From contig NW_027478385.1 in NCBI RefSeq assembly GCF_051014685.1, forward strand, positions 3,472,001 to 3,536,000: DNA of 64,000 nt. Reading direction: 5' to 3'. Each line of letters begins with the position of its first letter. Positions within the stretch are counted from its first letter, which is position 1. The notes under the pieces were generated by a model, which did no database searches, was not told where the DNA came from, and worked only from the letters and a program-made list of their open reading frames with translations. A program made the position numbers and the translations under genes. Origin of the DNA: Ptiloglossa arizonensis. Its lineage: Eukaryota; Arthropoda; Insecta; Hymenoptera; Colletidae. Shown piece by piece: positions 48,025 to 59,847 of the stretch.

Positions 48025-48220
48025 TCCGATTACAATGGTGTGTGTACTATTCCCCTAGGCGGTTCCAGTTATTCGTTTCCCGTATCAGACCAGCGAAAAT
48101 TTTGATGGTTTCTCAACCATCTCTTAACTCCAAACTCCGATATTTCGCGAACGGATTGACGAATCCGAAAAATGTCTGTTGCATCTGAAAGTAGAAACTC
48201 GCCCGATTATAATGGTGTTT

Positions 48221-49381
48221 GTACTTTTCCGCTAGGCCATTCCAGTTATTGGTTTCGAATATCAGACTTGCGAAAATTTTGATGGTTTCTCATCCATTCC
48301 TTCACTTCAAACTGCCATATCTCGCGAACAGATTGACGAACTCGAGAGATTCCTGTTGCATCTGAAAGCAGAAGCTCGCGCGATTACAACGGTATGTGTA
48401 TTTTTGCCCTAGGCCGTAGTAGTTATTGGTGTCGAGTATCAGACCAGCGAAAATTTTGATGGTTTCTCAACAATTCCTTACATTCAAACTCTCATATCTC
48501 GCGAACGGATTGACGAACTCGAGAAATTCCTGTTGCATCTGAAAGTAGAAACACGCCCGATTACAATGGTGTTTGTACTTTTCCCCTAGGCCATTCCAGT
48601 TATTGGTTTCGAGTATCAGACCAGCGAAAATTTTGAAGGTTTCTCAACAATTCCTTACCTTCAAACTCTCATATCTCGCGAACGGATTGACGAACTCGAG
48701 AAATTCCTGTTGCATCTGAAAGCACATACTCGCCCGATTACAATGGTATGTGTATTTTTGCCCTAGGCCATCGCTGATATTGGTTACGAGTATCAGACTT
48801 GCGAAAATTTTGTTGGTTTCTCAACCATTCCTTAACTTCAAACTCCCATATTTCGCGAACAGATTGACGAACTAGAGAAATTCCTGTTGCATCTGAAAGT
48901 AGAAACTCGCCCGATTACAACGATATCAGTATTTTTCCCCTAGGCCTTTGTTGTTATTTGTTTCGAGTGTCAGACTTGCTCAAATTTTGATGGTGTCTCA
49001 ACCATTCCTTACCTTCAAACTCCCATACCTCTCGAACGGATTGAGGGACTCGAGAAATTCCTGATGCATCTGACCAGCAAAAATTTTGATGGTTTCTCAA
49101 CCATTCCTTAACTTCAAACTCCCATATCTCGCGAACGGATTAACGAACTCGAGAAATTCCTGTTGCATCTAAAAGTAGAAACTCGCCCGATTACAATGAT
49201 ATCAGTATTTTTCCTCTAGGCCTTTGTAGTTATTGGTTTCGAGTATCAGACTTGCGAAAATTTTGATGGTTTCTCATACATTCCTTAACTTCAAACTCTC
49301 ATATTTCGCGAACGGATTGACGAAATCGAGAAATTCCTGTTGCATCTGAAAGTAGAAACTCGCCCGATTACAATGGTGTGT
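48221..49381 (+). repeat. 1,161-bp tandem duplication, copy 1
   Basis: Six full monomers and one short unit (6 x 177 + 99 = 1,161). Markers in order are 'ccgctagg' with 'ctcatccattccttcac', 'ctcgagagattcctg', 'gcagaagctcgcgcg', 'gtagaaacacgcccg', 'gcacatactcgcccg' and 'ccatcgctgatattggtta'. The start is where 'gtttgtac' and 'gtgtgtac' begin to agree. The first half matches 41.7-42.3 kb inside HOR-2. Confidence 0.85.
48999..49097 (+). repeat. 99-bp short monomer no. 16
   Basis: Same junction, inside copy 1 of the 1,161-bp repeat, 'ccagcaaaaa' sub-variant. Confidence 0.9.
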
Positions 49382-50437
49382 GTACTTTTCCGCTAGGCCA
49401 TTCCAGTTATTGGTTTCGAATATCAGACTTGCGAAAATTTTGATGGTTTCTCATCCATTCCTTCACTTCAAACTGCCATATCTCGCGAACAGATTGACGA
49501 ACTCGAGAGATTCCTGTTGCATCTGAAAGCAGAAGCTCGCGCGATTACAACGGTATGTGTATTTTTGCCCTAGGCCGTAGTAGTTATTGGTGTCGAGTAT
49601 CAGACCAGCGAAAATTTTGATGGTTTCTCAACAATTCCTTACATTCAAACTCTCATATCTCGCGAACGGATTGACGAACTCGAGAAATTCCTGTTGCATC
49701 TGAAAGTAGAAACACGCCCGATTACAATGGTGTTTGTACTTTTCCCCTAGGCCATTCCAGTTATTGGTTTCGAGTATCAGACCAGCGAAAATTTTGAAGG
49801 TTTCTCAACAATTCCTTACCTTCAAACTCTCATATCTCGCGAACGGATTGACGAACTCGAGAAATTCCTGTTGCATCTGAAAGCACATACTCGCCCGATT
49901 ACAATGGTATGTGTATTTTTGCCCTAGGCCATCGCTGATATTGGTTACGAGTATCAGACTTGCGAAAATTTTGTTGGTTTCTCAACCATTCCTTAACTTC
50001 AAACTCCCATATTTCGCGAACAGATTGACGAACTAGAGAAATTCCTGTTGCATCTGAAAGTAGAAACTCGCCCGATTACAACGATATCAGTATTTTTCCC
50101 CTAGGCCTTTGTTGTTATTTGTTTCGAGTGTCAGACTTGCTCAAATTTTGATGGTGTCTCAACCATTCCTTACCTTCAAATTCCCATACCTCTCGAACGG
50201 ATTGAGGGACTCGAGAAATTCCTGATGCATCTGACCAGCAAAAATTTTGATGGTTTCTCAACCATTCCTTAACTTCAAACTCCCATATCTCGCGAACGGA
50301 TTAACGAACTCGAGAAATTCCTGTTGCATCTAAAAGTAGAAACTCGCCCGATTACAATGATATCAGTATTTTTCCTCTAGGCCTTTGTAGTTATTGGTTT
50401 CGAGTATCAGACTTGCGAAAATTTTGATGGTTTCTCA
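49382..50437 (+). repeat. 1,161-bp tandem duplication, copy 2 (incomplete)
   Basis: Continues in register for 1,056 bp and ends at 'ttctcaaacattcc' where copy 1 has 'ttctcatacattcc'. One visible substitution is 'ccttcaaattcccatacc' at about 50,180. Confidence 0.85.
50160..50258 (+). repeat. 99-bp short monomer no. 17
   Basis: Copy 2 equivalent of no. 16 at +1,161, with private 'caaattcccatacc'. Confidence 0.9.
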
Positions 50438-50966
50438 AACATTCCTTAACTTCAAACTTCCATATCTCGCGAACAGATTGACGAACTCGAGAAATTCCTG
50501 TTGCACCTGAAAGTAGAAACTCGCCCGATTATAATGGTGTTTGTGCTTTTCCGCTAGGCCATTCCAGTTATTGGTTTCGAATATCAGACTTGCGAAAATT
50601 TTGATGGTTTCTCAACCATTCCTTCACTTCAAACTGCCATATCTCGCGAACAGATTGACGAACTCGAGAAATTCCTGTTGCATCTGAAAGCAGAAGCTCG
50701 CGCGATTACAACGGTATGTGTATTTCTGCCCTAGGCCGTAGTAGTTATTGGTGTCGAGTATCAGACCAGCGAAAATTTTGATGGTTTCTCAACAATTCCT
50801 TACATTCAAACTCTCATATCTCGCGAACGGATTGACGAACTCGAGAAATTCCTGTTGCATCTGAAAGTAGAAACACGCCCGATTACAATGGTGTTTGTAC
50901 TTTTCCCCTAGGCCATTCCAGTTATTGGTTTCGAGTATCAGACCAGCGAAAATTTTGAAGGTTTCT

Positions 50967-51065
50967 CAACAATTCCTTACCTTCAAACTCCCATACCTCT
51001 CGAACGGATTGAGGGACTCGAGAAATTCCTGATGCATCTGACCAGCAAAAATTTTGATGGTTTCT
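50967..51065 (+). repeat. 99-bp short monomer no. 18 (last)
   Basis: Same junction; begins 'caacaattccttacc' because it is joined to a 'tttgaaggtttctcaacaa' unit. This is the fourth recombinant upstream context after no. 5, 10 and 12. Confidence 0.9.
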
Positions 51066-52466
51066 CAACCATTCCTTAACTTCAAACTCCCATATCTCGC
51101 GAACGGATTAACGAACTCGAGAAATTCCTGTTGCATCTAAAAGTAGAAACTCGCCCGATTACAATGATATCAGTATTTTTCCTCTAGGCCTTTGTAGTTA
51201 TTGGTTTCGAGTATCAGACTTGCGAAAATTTTGATGGTTTCTCAAACATTCCTTAACTTCAAACTTCCATATCTCGCGAACAGATTGACGAACTCGAGAA
51301 ATTCCTGTTGCACCTGAAAGTAGAAACTCGCCCGATTATAATGGTGTTTGTACTTTTCCGCTAGGCCATTCCAGTTATTGGTTTCGAATATCAGACTTGC
51401 GAAAATTTTGATGGTTTCTCAAACATTCCTTAACTTCAAACTCCCTCATCTCGCGAACGGATTGACGAACTCGAGAAATTCCTGTTGCATCTGAAAGCAG
51501 AAGCTCGCCCGATTACAACGGTATGTGTATTTTTGCCCTAGGCCATAGTAGTTATTGGTGTCGAGTATCAGACTTGTGAAAATTTTGATGGTTTCTCAAA
51601 CATTCCTTAACTTCAAACTCCCATATCTCGCGAACGGATTGACCAACTCGAGAAATTCCTGTTGTACTTGAAAGTAGAAACTCGCCCGATTATAATGGTG
51701 TGTGTACTTTTCCCCTAGGCCATTCCAGTTATTGGTTTCGAATATCAGACTTGCGAAAATTTTGATGGTTTCTCAACCATTCCTTCACTTCAAACTCCCA
51801 TATCTCGCGAACGGATTGACGAACTCGAGAAATTCCTGTTGCATCTGAAAGTAGAAACTCGCCCGATTACAATGGTGTGTGTACTTTCCTCCTAGGCCAT
51901 TCCAGTTATTGGTTTCGAGTATCAGACCAGCGAAAATTTTGAAGGTTTCTCAACAATTCCTTACCTTCAAACTCTCATATCTCGCGAACGGATTGACGAA
52001 CTCGAGAAATTCCTGTTGCATCTGAAAGCACATACTCGCCCGATTACAATGGTGTGTGTACTTTCCCCCTAGGCCATTCCAGTTATTGGTTTCGAGTATC
52101 AGACCAGCGAAAATTTTGAAGGTTTCTCAACAATTCCTTACCTTCAAACTCTCATATCTCGCGAACGGATTGACGAACTCGAGAAATTCCTGTTGCATCT
52201 GAAAGCACATACTCGCCCGATTACAATGGTATGTGTATTTTTGCCCTAGGCCATCGTTGATATTGGTTTCGAGTATCAGACTTGCGAAAATTTTGTTGGT
52301 TTCTCAACCATTCCTTAACTTCAAACTCCCATATTTCGCGAACAGTTTGACGAACTCGAGAAATTCCTGTTGCATCTGAAAGTAGAAACTCGCCCGATTA
52401 CAACGGTATGTGTATTTTTCACCTAGGCCTTTGTAGTTATTGGTTTCGAGTATCAGACTTGCTCAA

Positions 52467-52660
52467 ATTTTGATGGTTTCTCAACCATTCCTTTCCTTCA
52501 AACTCCCATACCTCGCGAACGGATTGACGGACTCGAGAAAATCCTGATGCATCTGAAAGCAGAAACTCGCCCGATTACAACGGTATGTGTATTTTTGCCC
52601 TAGGCCATAGTAGTTATTGGTGTCGAGTATCAGACCAGCGAAAATTTTAATGGTTTCTCA
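52467..52660 (+). repeat. undeleted relative of the 99-bp unit (right transition)
   Basis: Full-length counterpart with 'cttgctcaaattttgatgg', 'ctttccttcaaactccc', 'cctcgcgaacgg', 'gattgacggactcgag', 'atcctgatgcatctgaaagc' and, 78 bp further than in the short unit, 'cagaccagcgaaaatttta'. Very similar to 20,051-20,255 on the other side of the core. Confidence 0.7.
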
Positions 52661-53470
52661 ACCATTCCTTAACTTCAAACTCCCATATCTCGCGAACAGA
52701 TTGACGAACTCGAGAAATTCCTGTTGCATCTGAAAGCAGAAACTCGCCCGATTACAACGGTATGTGTATTTTTGCCCTAGGCCATAGTAGTTATTGGTGT
52801 CGAGTATCAGACTTGTGAAAATTTTGATGGTTTCTCAAATATTCCTTAACTTCAAACTCCCTCATCTCGCGAACGGATTGACGAACTCGAGAAATTCCTG
52901 TTGAATCTGAAAGTAGAAACTCGCCCGATTACAATGGTGTGTGTACTTTTCCCCTAGGCCATTCCAGTTATTGGTTTCGAGTATCAGACCAGCGAAAATT
53001 TTGATGGTTTCTCAACCATTCCTTAACTTCAAACTCCCATATCTCGTGAACGGATTAACGAACTCGAGAAATTCCTGTTGCATCTGAAAGTAGAAACTCG
53101 CCCGATTACAATGGTGTGTGTACTTTTCCCCAAGGCCATTCCAGTTATTGGCTTCGAGTATCAGACCAGCGAAAATCTTGAAGGTTTCTCAACTATTCCT
53201 TACCTTCAAACTCTCATATCTCGCGAACGGATTGACGAACTCGAGAAATTCCTGTTGCATCTAAAAGCAGAAACTCGCCCGATTACAATGGTGTGAGTAC
53301 TTTTCCCCCAGGCCATTCCAGTTGTTGGTTTCAAGTATCCGACCAGCGAAAATTTTGATGGTTTCTCAACCATTCCTTAACTTCATACTCCCATATCTCG
53401 CGAACGGATTGACGAACTCGAGAAATTCCTGTTGCATCTGAAAGCAGAAACTCGCCCGATTACAACGGTA

Positions 53471-53900
53471 TGTCTATGTTTCCCCTAGGCCATAGTAGTT
53501 ATTGGTTTCGAGTATCAGACTTGCAAAAATTTTGATGGTTTCTCAACCATTCTTTAACTTCAAACTCCCATATTTCGTGAACGGATTGACGAATCCGAAA
53601 AATTTCGGTTGCATCTGAAGGTGAAACTCTTCCGTTTACAACGGTATGTGTATTTTTCCCCTAGGCCATTGTAGTTATTTGTTTCGAGTATCAGAATTGC
53701 GAAAATTTTGATGGTTTCTCAACCATCTCTTAACTCCATACTCCGATATTTCGCGAACGGATTGACGAATCCGAAAAATTTCTGTTGCATCTGAAATTAG
53801 AAACTCGCCCGATCACAACGGTTTGTCTATGTTTCCCCTAGGCCATAGTAGTTATTGGTTTCGAGTATCAGACTTGCAAAAATTTTGATGGTTTCTCAGC
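53471..53900 (+). repeat. dimer duplication with 'tgtctatgtttcccc'
   Basis: The unusual 'tgtctatgtttcccctagg', followed by 'catagtagttattgg' and 'cttgcaaaaatttt', occurs at 53,471 and 53,824, 353 bp apart. That is two monomers less the 1 bp lost at 'gaaggtgaaactc' in between. Confidence 0.65.
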
Positions 53901-56849
53901 AATTCCTTACCTTCAAACTCTCATATCTCGCGAACGGACTGACGAACTCGAGAAATTCCTGTTGCATCTGAAAGCAGATACTCGCCCGATTACAATGGTG
54001 TGAGTACTTTTCCCCTAGGCCATTCCAGTTAATGGTTTCGAGTATCAGAGTTGCGAAGATTTTGATGGTTTCTCAACCATCTGTTAACTCCAAACTCCGA
54101 TATTTCGCGAACGGATTGACGAATCCGAAAAATTTCTGCTGCATCTGAAAGTAGAAACTCTCCCGATTAAAACGGTATGTGTATTTTTTCCCTAGGCCAT
54201 CGTTGATATTGGTTTCGAGTATCAGACTTGCAAAAATTTTGATGGTTTCTCAACCATTCCTTAACTTCAAACTCCCATATCTCGCGAACGGAATGACGAA
54301 CTCGAGAAATTCCTATTGCACCTGAAAGTAGAAACTCGCCCGATTACAATGGTTTGTGTCCTTTTCCCCTAGGCCGTTCCAGTTATTCGTTTCGAGTGTC
54401 AGTCTTGCCTAAATTTTGATTGTTTCTCAACCATACCTCAACGTCAAACTCCCATATCTCACGAACGGTTTGACGAACTCGAGAAATTCCTATTGCATCT
54501 GAAAGTAGAAACTAGCCCGATTACAACGGTATGTGTATTTTTCCCTTAGGTCATTGTAGTTATTGGTTTCGAGTGTCAGACTTGTGAAAATTTTGATGGT
54601 TTCTCAACCATTCCTGAACTTCAAAATCCCATATCTCGCGAACGGATTGACGAACTCGAGAAATTCGTGTTGCATCTGAAAGTAGAAACTCGCCCGATTA
54701 CAATGGTGTGTGTACTTTTCCCCTTTGCCATTCCAGTTAATGATTTCGAGTATCAGAGCAGCGAAAATTTTGATGGTTTCTCAACCATCCGTTAACTCCA
54801 AACTCCGATATTTCGCGAACGGTTTGACCAATCCTTAAAATTTCTGCTGCATCTGAAAGTAGAAACTCTCCCGATTACAACGGTGTGTGTATTTTTCCCC
54901 TAGGCCATTGTAGTTATTGGTTTCGAGTCTCAGCCTTGTGAAAATTTTGATGGTTCCTCAACCATTCCTGAACTTCAAAATCCCATATCTCGCGAACGGA
55001 TTGACGAACTCGAGAAATTCCTGTTGCATCTGAAGGTAGAAACTCGCCCGTTTACTATGGTGTGTGTACTTTTCCCCTTTGCCTTTCCAGTTAATGGTTT
55101 CGAGTATCAGACTTGCGAAAATTTTGATGGCTTCTCAAACATTCCTTAACTTCAAAATCCCATATCACGCGAACGGATCGACGAACTCGTGAAATTCCTT
55201 TTGCATCTGAAAGTAGATACTCGACGGACAACAATGGTGTGTGTACTTTTCCCCTAGGCCATTCCAGTTATTGATTTCGAGAACCAGAATTGCAAAAATT
55301 TTGACGGTTCCTCAACCATCTGTTAGCTCCAAACTCCGATATTTCGCTAACGAGTTGACGAATCCGAAATGTTTCTGTTGCATCTGAAAGTAGATACTCT
55401 CCCGATTACAACGGTATGTGTATTTTTCCCCTAGGCCATTCCAGTTATTGGTCTCGAGTATCAGACTTGCGAAAATTTTGATGGTTTCGCAACCATTCCT
55501 TAACTTCAAACTCCCATATCTCGCGAACGGATTGACGAACTCGAGAAATTCCTGTTGCATCTGAAAGTAGAAACTCGCCCGATTACAATGGTTTGCGTAC
55601 TTTTCCCCTAGGCCTTTACAGTTATTGATTTCGAGAACCAGACTTGCAAAAATTTTGATGGTTTCTCAACCATTCCTTAACTTCAAACTACCATATCTCG
55701 CGAACGGATTGATGAACTCAAGAAATTCCTGTTGCATTTGAAAGTAGAAACTCTCCCGATTACAACGGTATTTGTATTTTTCCCCTAGGCCACTGCAGTT
55801 ATTGGTTTCGAGTACCAGACTTGCGAAAATTTTGATGGTTTCTCAACCATTCCTTAACTTCAAACTCCCATATCTCGCGTACGGATTGACGATCTCGAGA
55901 AATTCCTGTTGCATCTGAGAGTAGAAACTCGCCCGATTATAATGGTGTGTGTACTTTTCCCCTAGGCCAGTCCAGTTAACGGTTTCGAGTACCAGACTTG
56001 CGAAAATTTTGATGGTTTCTCAACCATTCCTTAACTCCAAACTCCCATATCTCACGAACGGATTGACGAACTCGAGAAATTCCTATTGCATATGTATTCT
56101 GAAACTCGCCCAATTACAAAGGTATGTGTATTTGCCCCCTGGGCCATTGTAGTTATTGGTTTCGAGTGTCAGACTTGCGAAAATTATGATGGTTTCTCAA
56201 GCATTCCTTAACTTCAAACCACCATATCTCGCGAACGGATTGATGAACTCGAGAAATTCCTGTTGCTTCTGAGAGTAGAAACTCTCCCGATTACAACGGT
56301 ATGTGTATTTTTCCCCTAGGCCATTGTAGTTATTGGTTTCGAGTGTCAGACTTGTAAAAATTTTGATGGTTTCTCAACCATTCCTGAACTTCAAAATCCC
56401 ATTTCTCGCGCACGGATCGACGAACTCGAGAAATTCCTGTTGCATCTGAAAGTACAAACTCGACCCACAACAATGGTGTGTGTTCTTTTCTCCTAAGCCA
56501 TTCCAGATATTCGTTTCTAGCATCAGATTTGCGAAAATTTTGATGGTTTCTCAACCATCTCTTAACTCCAAACTCCGATATTTCGCGAACGGATTGACGA
56601 ACTCGAGAAATTCATGTTGCATCTGAAAGTAGAAACTCGCCCTATTACAACGGTATGTGTATTTTTCTCTTAGGCCATTGTAGTTATTGGTTTCGAGTCT
56701 CAGACTTGTGAAAATTTTGATGGTTTCTCAACCATTCCTGAACTTCAAAATCCCATATCTCGCGAACGGATTGACGAACTCGAGAAATTCCTGTTGCATC
56801 TGAAGGTAGAAATTCGCCCGATTACAATGGTGTGTGTACTTTTCCCCTA

Positions 56850-57375
56850 GGCCATTCCAGTTAATGGTTTCGAGTATCAGACTTGCGAAAATTTTGATAG
56901 TTTCTCAACCATCTCTTAAATCCAAACTGCGATATTTCGCGAACGGATTAAAGAATCCGAAAAATTTCTGTTGCATCTGAAAGTAGAAACTCTCCCGATT
57001 ACAACGGTATGTGTACTTTTCCCCTAGGCTATTCCAGTTATTGGTTTCGAGTATCAGGCTTGCAAAAATTTTGATGGTTTCTCAGCCATTCCTTAACTTC
57101 AAACACCCATATCTCGCGAACGGATTGACGAACTCCACAAATTCCGGTCGCATCTGAAAGTAGAAACTCGCCCGATTACAATGGTGTGTGTACTTTTCCC
57201 CTCAGCTATTCCAGTTAATGGTTTCGAGTATCAGACTTGCGAAAATTTTGATAGTTTCTCAACCATCTCTTAAATCCAAACTGCGATATTTCGCGAACGG
57301 ATTAAAGAATCCGAAAAATTTCTGTTGCATCTGAAAGTAGAAACTCTCCCGATTACAACGGTATGTGTACTTTTT
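56850..57375 (+). repeat. dimer duplication of a B-type unit
   Basis: The stretch 'ttgatagtttctcaacc', 'cttaaatccaaactgcg', 'gattaaagaatccg' occurs near 56,893 and again 354 bp later near 57,247, separated by one A-type unit. A third, more diverged B-type unit with 'tttaattgtttctc' follows. Confidence 0.7.
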
Positions 57376-59420
57376 CCCTAGGCCATTCCAGTTAATGGTT
57401 TCGAGTATCAGACTTGCGAAAATTTTAATTGTTTCTCAACCATCTCTTAAATCCAAACTCCGATATTTCGCGAACGGATTGAAGAACCCGAAAAATTTCT
57501 GTTGCATCTGAAAGTAGAAACACTCCCGATTACAACGGTATGTGTATTTTTCCCCTACGCCATTGTAGTTATTGGTTTCGAGTATCAGACTTGCGAAAAT
57601 TTTGATGGTTTCTCAGCCATTCCTTAACTTCAAACTCCCATATCTCGCGAACGGATTGACGAACTCGACAAGTTCCTTTCGCATCTGAAAGTAGGAACTC
57701 GCCCGATTACAATGGTGTGTGTACTTTTCCTCTAGGCTATTCCAGTTATTGGTTTCGAGTATCAGACTTGCGAAAATTTTGATGGTTTCTCAACCATTCC
57801 TTCACTTCAAACTCCCATATCTCACGAACGGATTGACGGACTCGAGAAGTTCCTATTGCATCTGAAAGCAGAAACTCGCCCGATAACAACGGTATGTGTA
57901 TTTTCCCCTTAGGCCATTGTAGTTATTAGTTTCGAGTGTCAGACTTTCGAAAATTTTGATCGTTTCGCAACCATTCCTTAACTTCAAACTCCGATATTTC
58001 GCGAACGGATTGATGAAGTCGAGAAATTCCAGTTGCATCTGAAAGCAGAAACTAGGCCGATTACAACGGTAAGTGTATTTTTCCCGTAGGCCATTGTAGT
58101 TATTGGTTTCGAGTGTCAGACATGCGAAAATTTTGATTGTTTCACTACCATTCCTTAACTTCAAACTCCCATATCTCGCGAACGGATTGACGAACTCGAG
58201 AAATTCCTGTTGCATCTGAAAGTAGAAACTCGCCCGATAACAATGGTGTGTGTACTTTTCCCCTAGGCCATTCCAGTTAATGGTTTCGAGTATCAGAATT
58301 GCCAAAATTTTGATGGTTTCTCAACCATCTCTTAACTCCAAACTCCGATATTTCGCGGACGGATTGACGAATCCGAAAAATTTCTGTTGCATCTGAAAGT
58401 AGTAACTCGCCCGATTATAATGGTGGGTGTACTTTTCCCATAGGCCATTGTAGTTATTGGTTTCGAGTGTCAGACTTTCGAAAATTTTGATGGTTTCTCA
58501 ACCATCTCTTAAATCCAAACTCCGATATTTCGCGAACGGATTGAAGAATCCGAAAAATTTCTGTTGCATCTGAAAGTAGAAACTCGCCCGATTACAATGG
58601 TATGTGTACTTTTCCTACAGGCTATTCCAGTTATTGGTTTCGAGTATCAGACTTCCGAAAATTTTGATGGTTTCTCAACCATTCCTTAACTTCAAACTCA
58701 CATATCTCGCGAACGGATTGACGAACTCGAGCAATTCCTGTTGCATCTGAAAGTAGAAACTCGCCCGTCTACAATGGTTTGCGTACTTTTCCCCAGGCCG
58801 TTCCAGTTATTTTTTTCGAGTATCAGACTAGCGAAAATTTTGATGGTTTCTCAACCATTCCTTAACTTCAGACTCCGATATCTCACGAACGGATTGACGG
58901 ACTCGAGAAATTCCTATTGCATCTGAAAGCAGAAACTCGCCCGATAACAACGGTATGTGTATTTTTCCCATAGGCCATTGTAGTTATTGGTTTCGAGTGT
59001 CAGACCTTCGAAATTTTTGATGGTTTCTCAACCATCTCTTAAATCCAAACTCCGATATTTCGCGAACGGATTGAAGAACCCGAAAAACTTCTGTTGCATC
59101 TGAAAGTAGAAACTCTCCCGATTACAACGGTATGTGTATTTTTCCCCTAGGCCATTGTAGTTATTGGTTTCGAGTATCAGACTTGCGAAAATTTTGATGG
59201 TTTCTCAGCCATTCCTTAACTTCAAACTCCCATACCTTGCGAACGGATTGACGAACTCGACAAATTCCTGTCGCATCTGAAAGTAGAAACTCGCCCGATT
59301 ACAATGGTGTGTGTACTTTTCCCCTAGGCTATTCCAGTTATTGGTTTCGAGTATCAGGCTGGCGAAAATTTTGATGGTTTCTCAACCATTCCTTCACTTC
59401 AAACTCCCATATCTCGCGAA

Positions 59421-59445
59421 CGGATTGAGGAAATCGTAAATTCCT
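59421..59445 (+). repeat. -1-bp variant shared with 62,075
   Basis: The usual 'gattgacgaactcgagaaat' is replaced by 'gattgaggaaatcgtaaat', 1 bp shorter and without CTCGAG. The sister at 62,075 reads 'gattgaggtaatcgtaaat', 2,654 bp away (15 x 177 - 1). The neighbouring 'acaataggtgtg' variants at 60,181 and 62,658 are 2,477 bp apart (14 x 177 - 1), so the two pairs do not share one offset. Confidence 0.6.
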
Positions 59446-59847
59446 GTTGCATCTGAAAGTAGAAACTCGCCCGATTACAATGGTGTGTGAATTTTTCCCC
59501 TAGGCCATTGTAGTTATTGGTTTCGAGTATCAGACTTGCGAAAATTTTGATGGTTTCTCAGCCATTCCTTAACTTCAAACTCCCATATCTCGCGAACGGA
59601 TTGACGAACTCGACAAATTCCTGTCGCATCTGAAAGTAGGAACTTGCCCGATTACAATGGTGTGTGTACTTTTCCCCTAGGCTATACCAGTTATTGGTTT
59701 CGAGTGTCAGACTTGCGAAAATTTTGATGGTTTCTCAACCATTCCTTAACTTCAAACTCCCATATCTCGCGAACGGATTGACGAACTCGAGAAATTCCTG
59801 TTGCATCTGAAAGTAGAAACTCGCCCGACTACAATATTGTGCGTCCT

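Larger units (their letters stand above)
46524..48220 (+). repeat. core segment between HOR-2 and the 1,161-bp repeat
   Basis: Nine full monomers and two short units made of blocks found elsewhere. 46,854-47,430 resembles the cassette at 32.3-32.9 and 36.7-37.2 kb ('gagtatcatacttgcg', 'ccgctgggcc'), and 47,516-48,024 is D3 copy 2. It ends with a complete B-type unit near 48,110-48,190 ('gttattcgtttcccgtatc', 'gaatccgaaaaatgtctg'). Confidence 0.75.
50438..53299 (+). repeat. right transition zone
   Basis: About 16 monomers. It starts with C-type units and blocks shared with HOR-2 ('gcagaagctcgcgcg', 'gtagaaacacgcccg'). After the last short unit it becomes less ordered, ending with units resembling those at 20-21 kb. 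At 51.8-52.2 kb a single-monomer duplication gives two adjacent units with 'gcacatactcgcccg'. Confidence 0.7.

Noticed and set aside
28221..51065. The 99-bp units as a second, unrelated satellite
   Set aside because: All 99 bases align to the 177-bp monomer with one clean 78-bp gap, and full-length counterparts are present in the window.
57853..58305. Longest open frame, 150 codons on the minus strand
   Set aside because: It runs across about 2.5 satellite monomers and its translation repeats every 59 residues because 177 is 3 x 59. It is open only because the usual stops are mutated in these units. There is no codon bias, domain or flanking gene signal.
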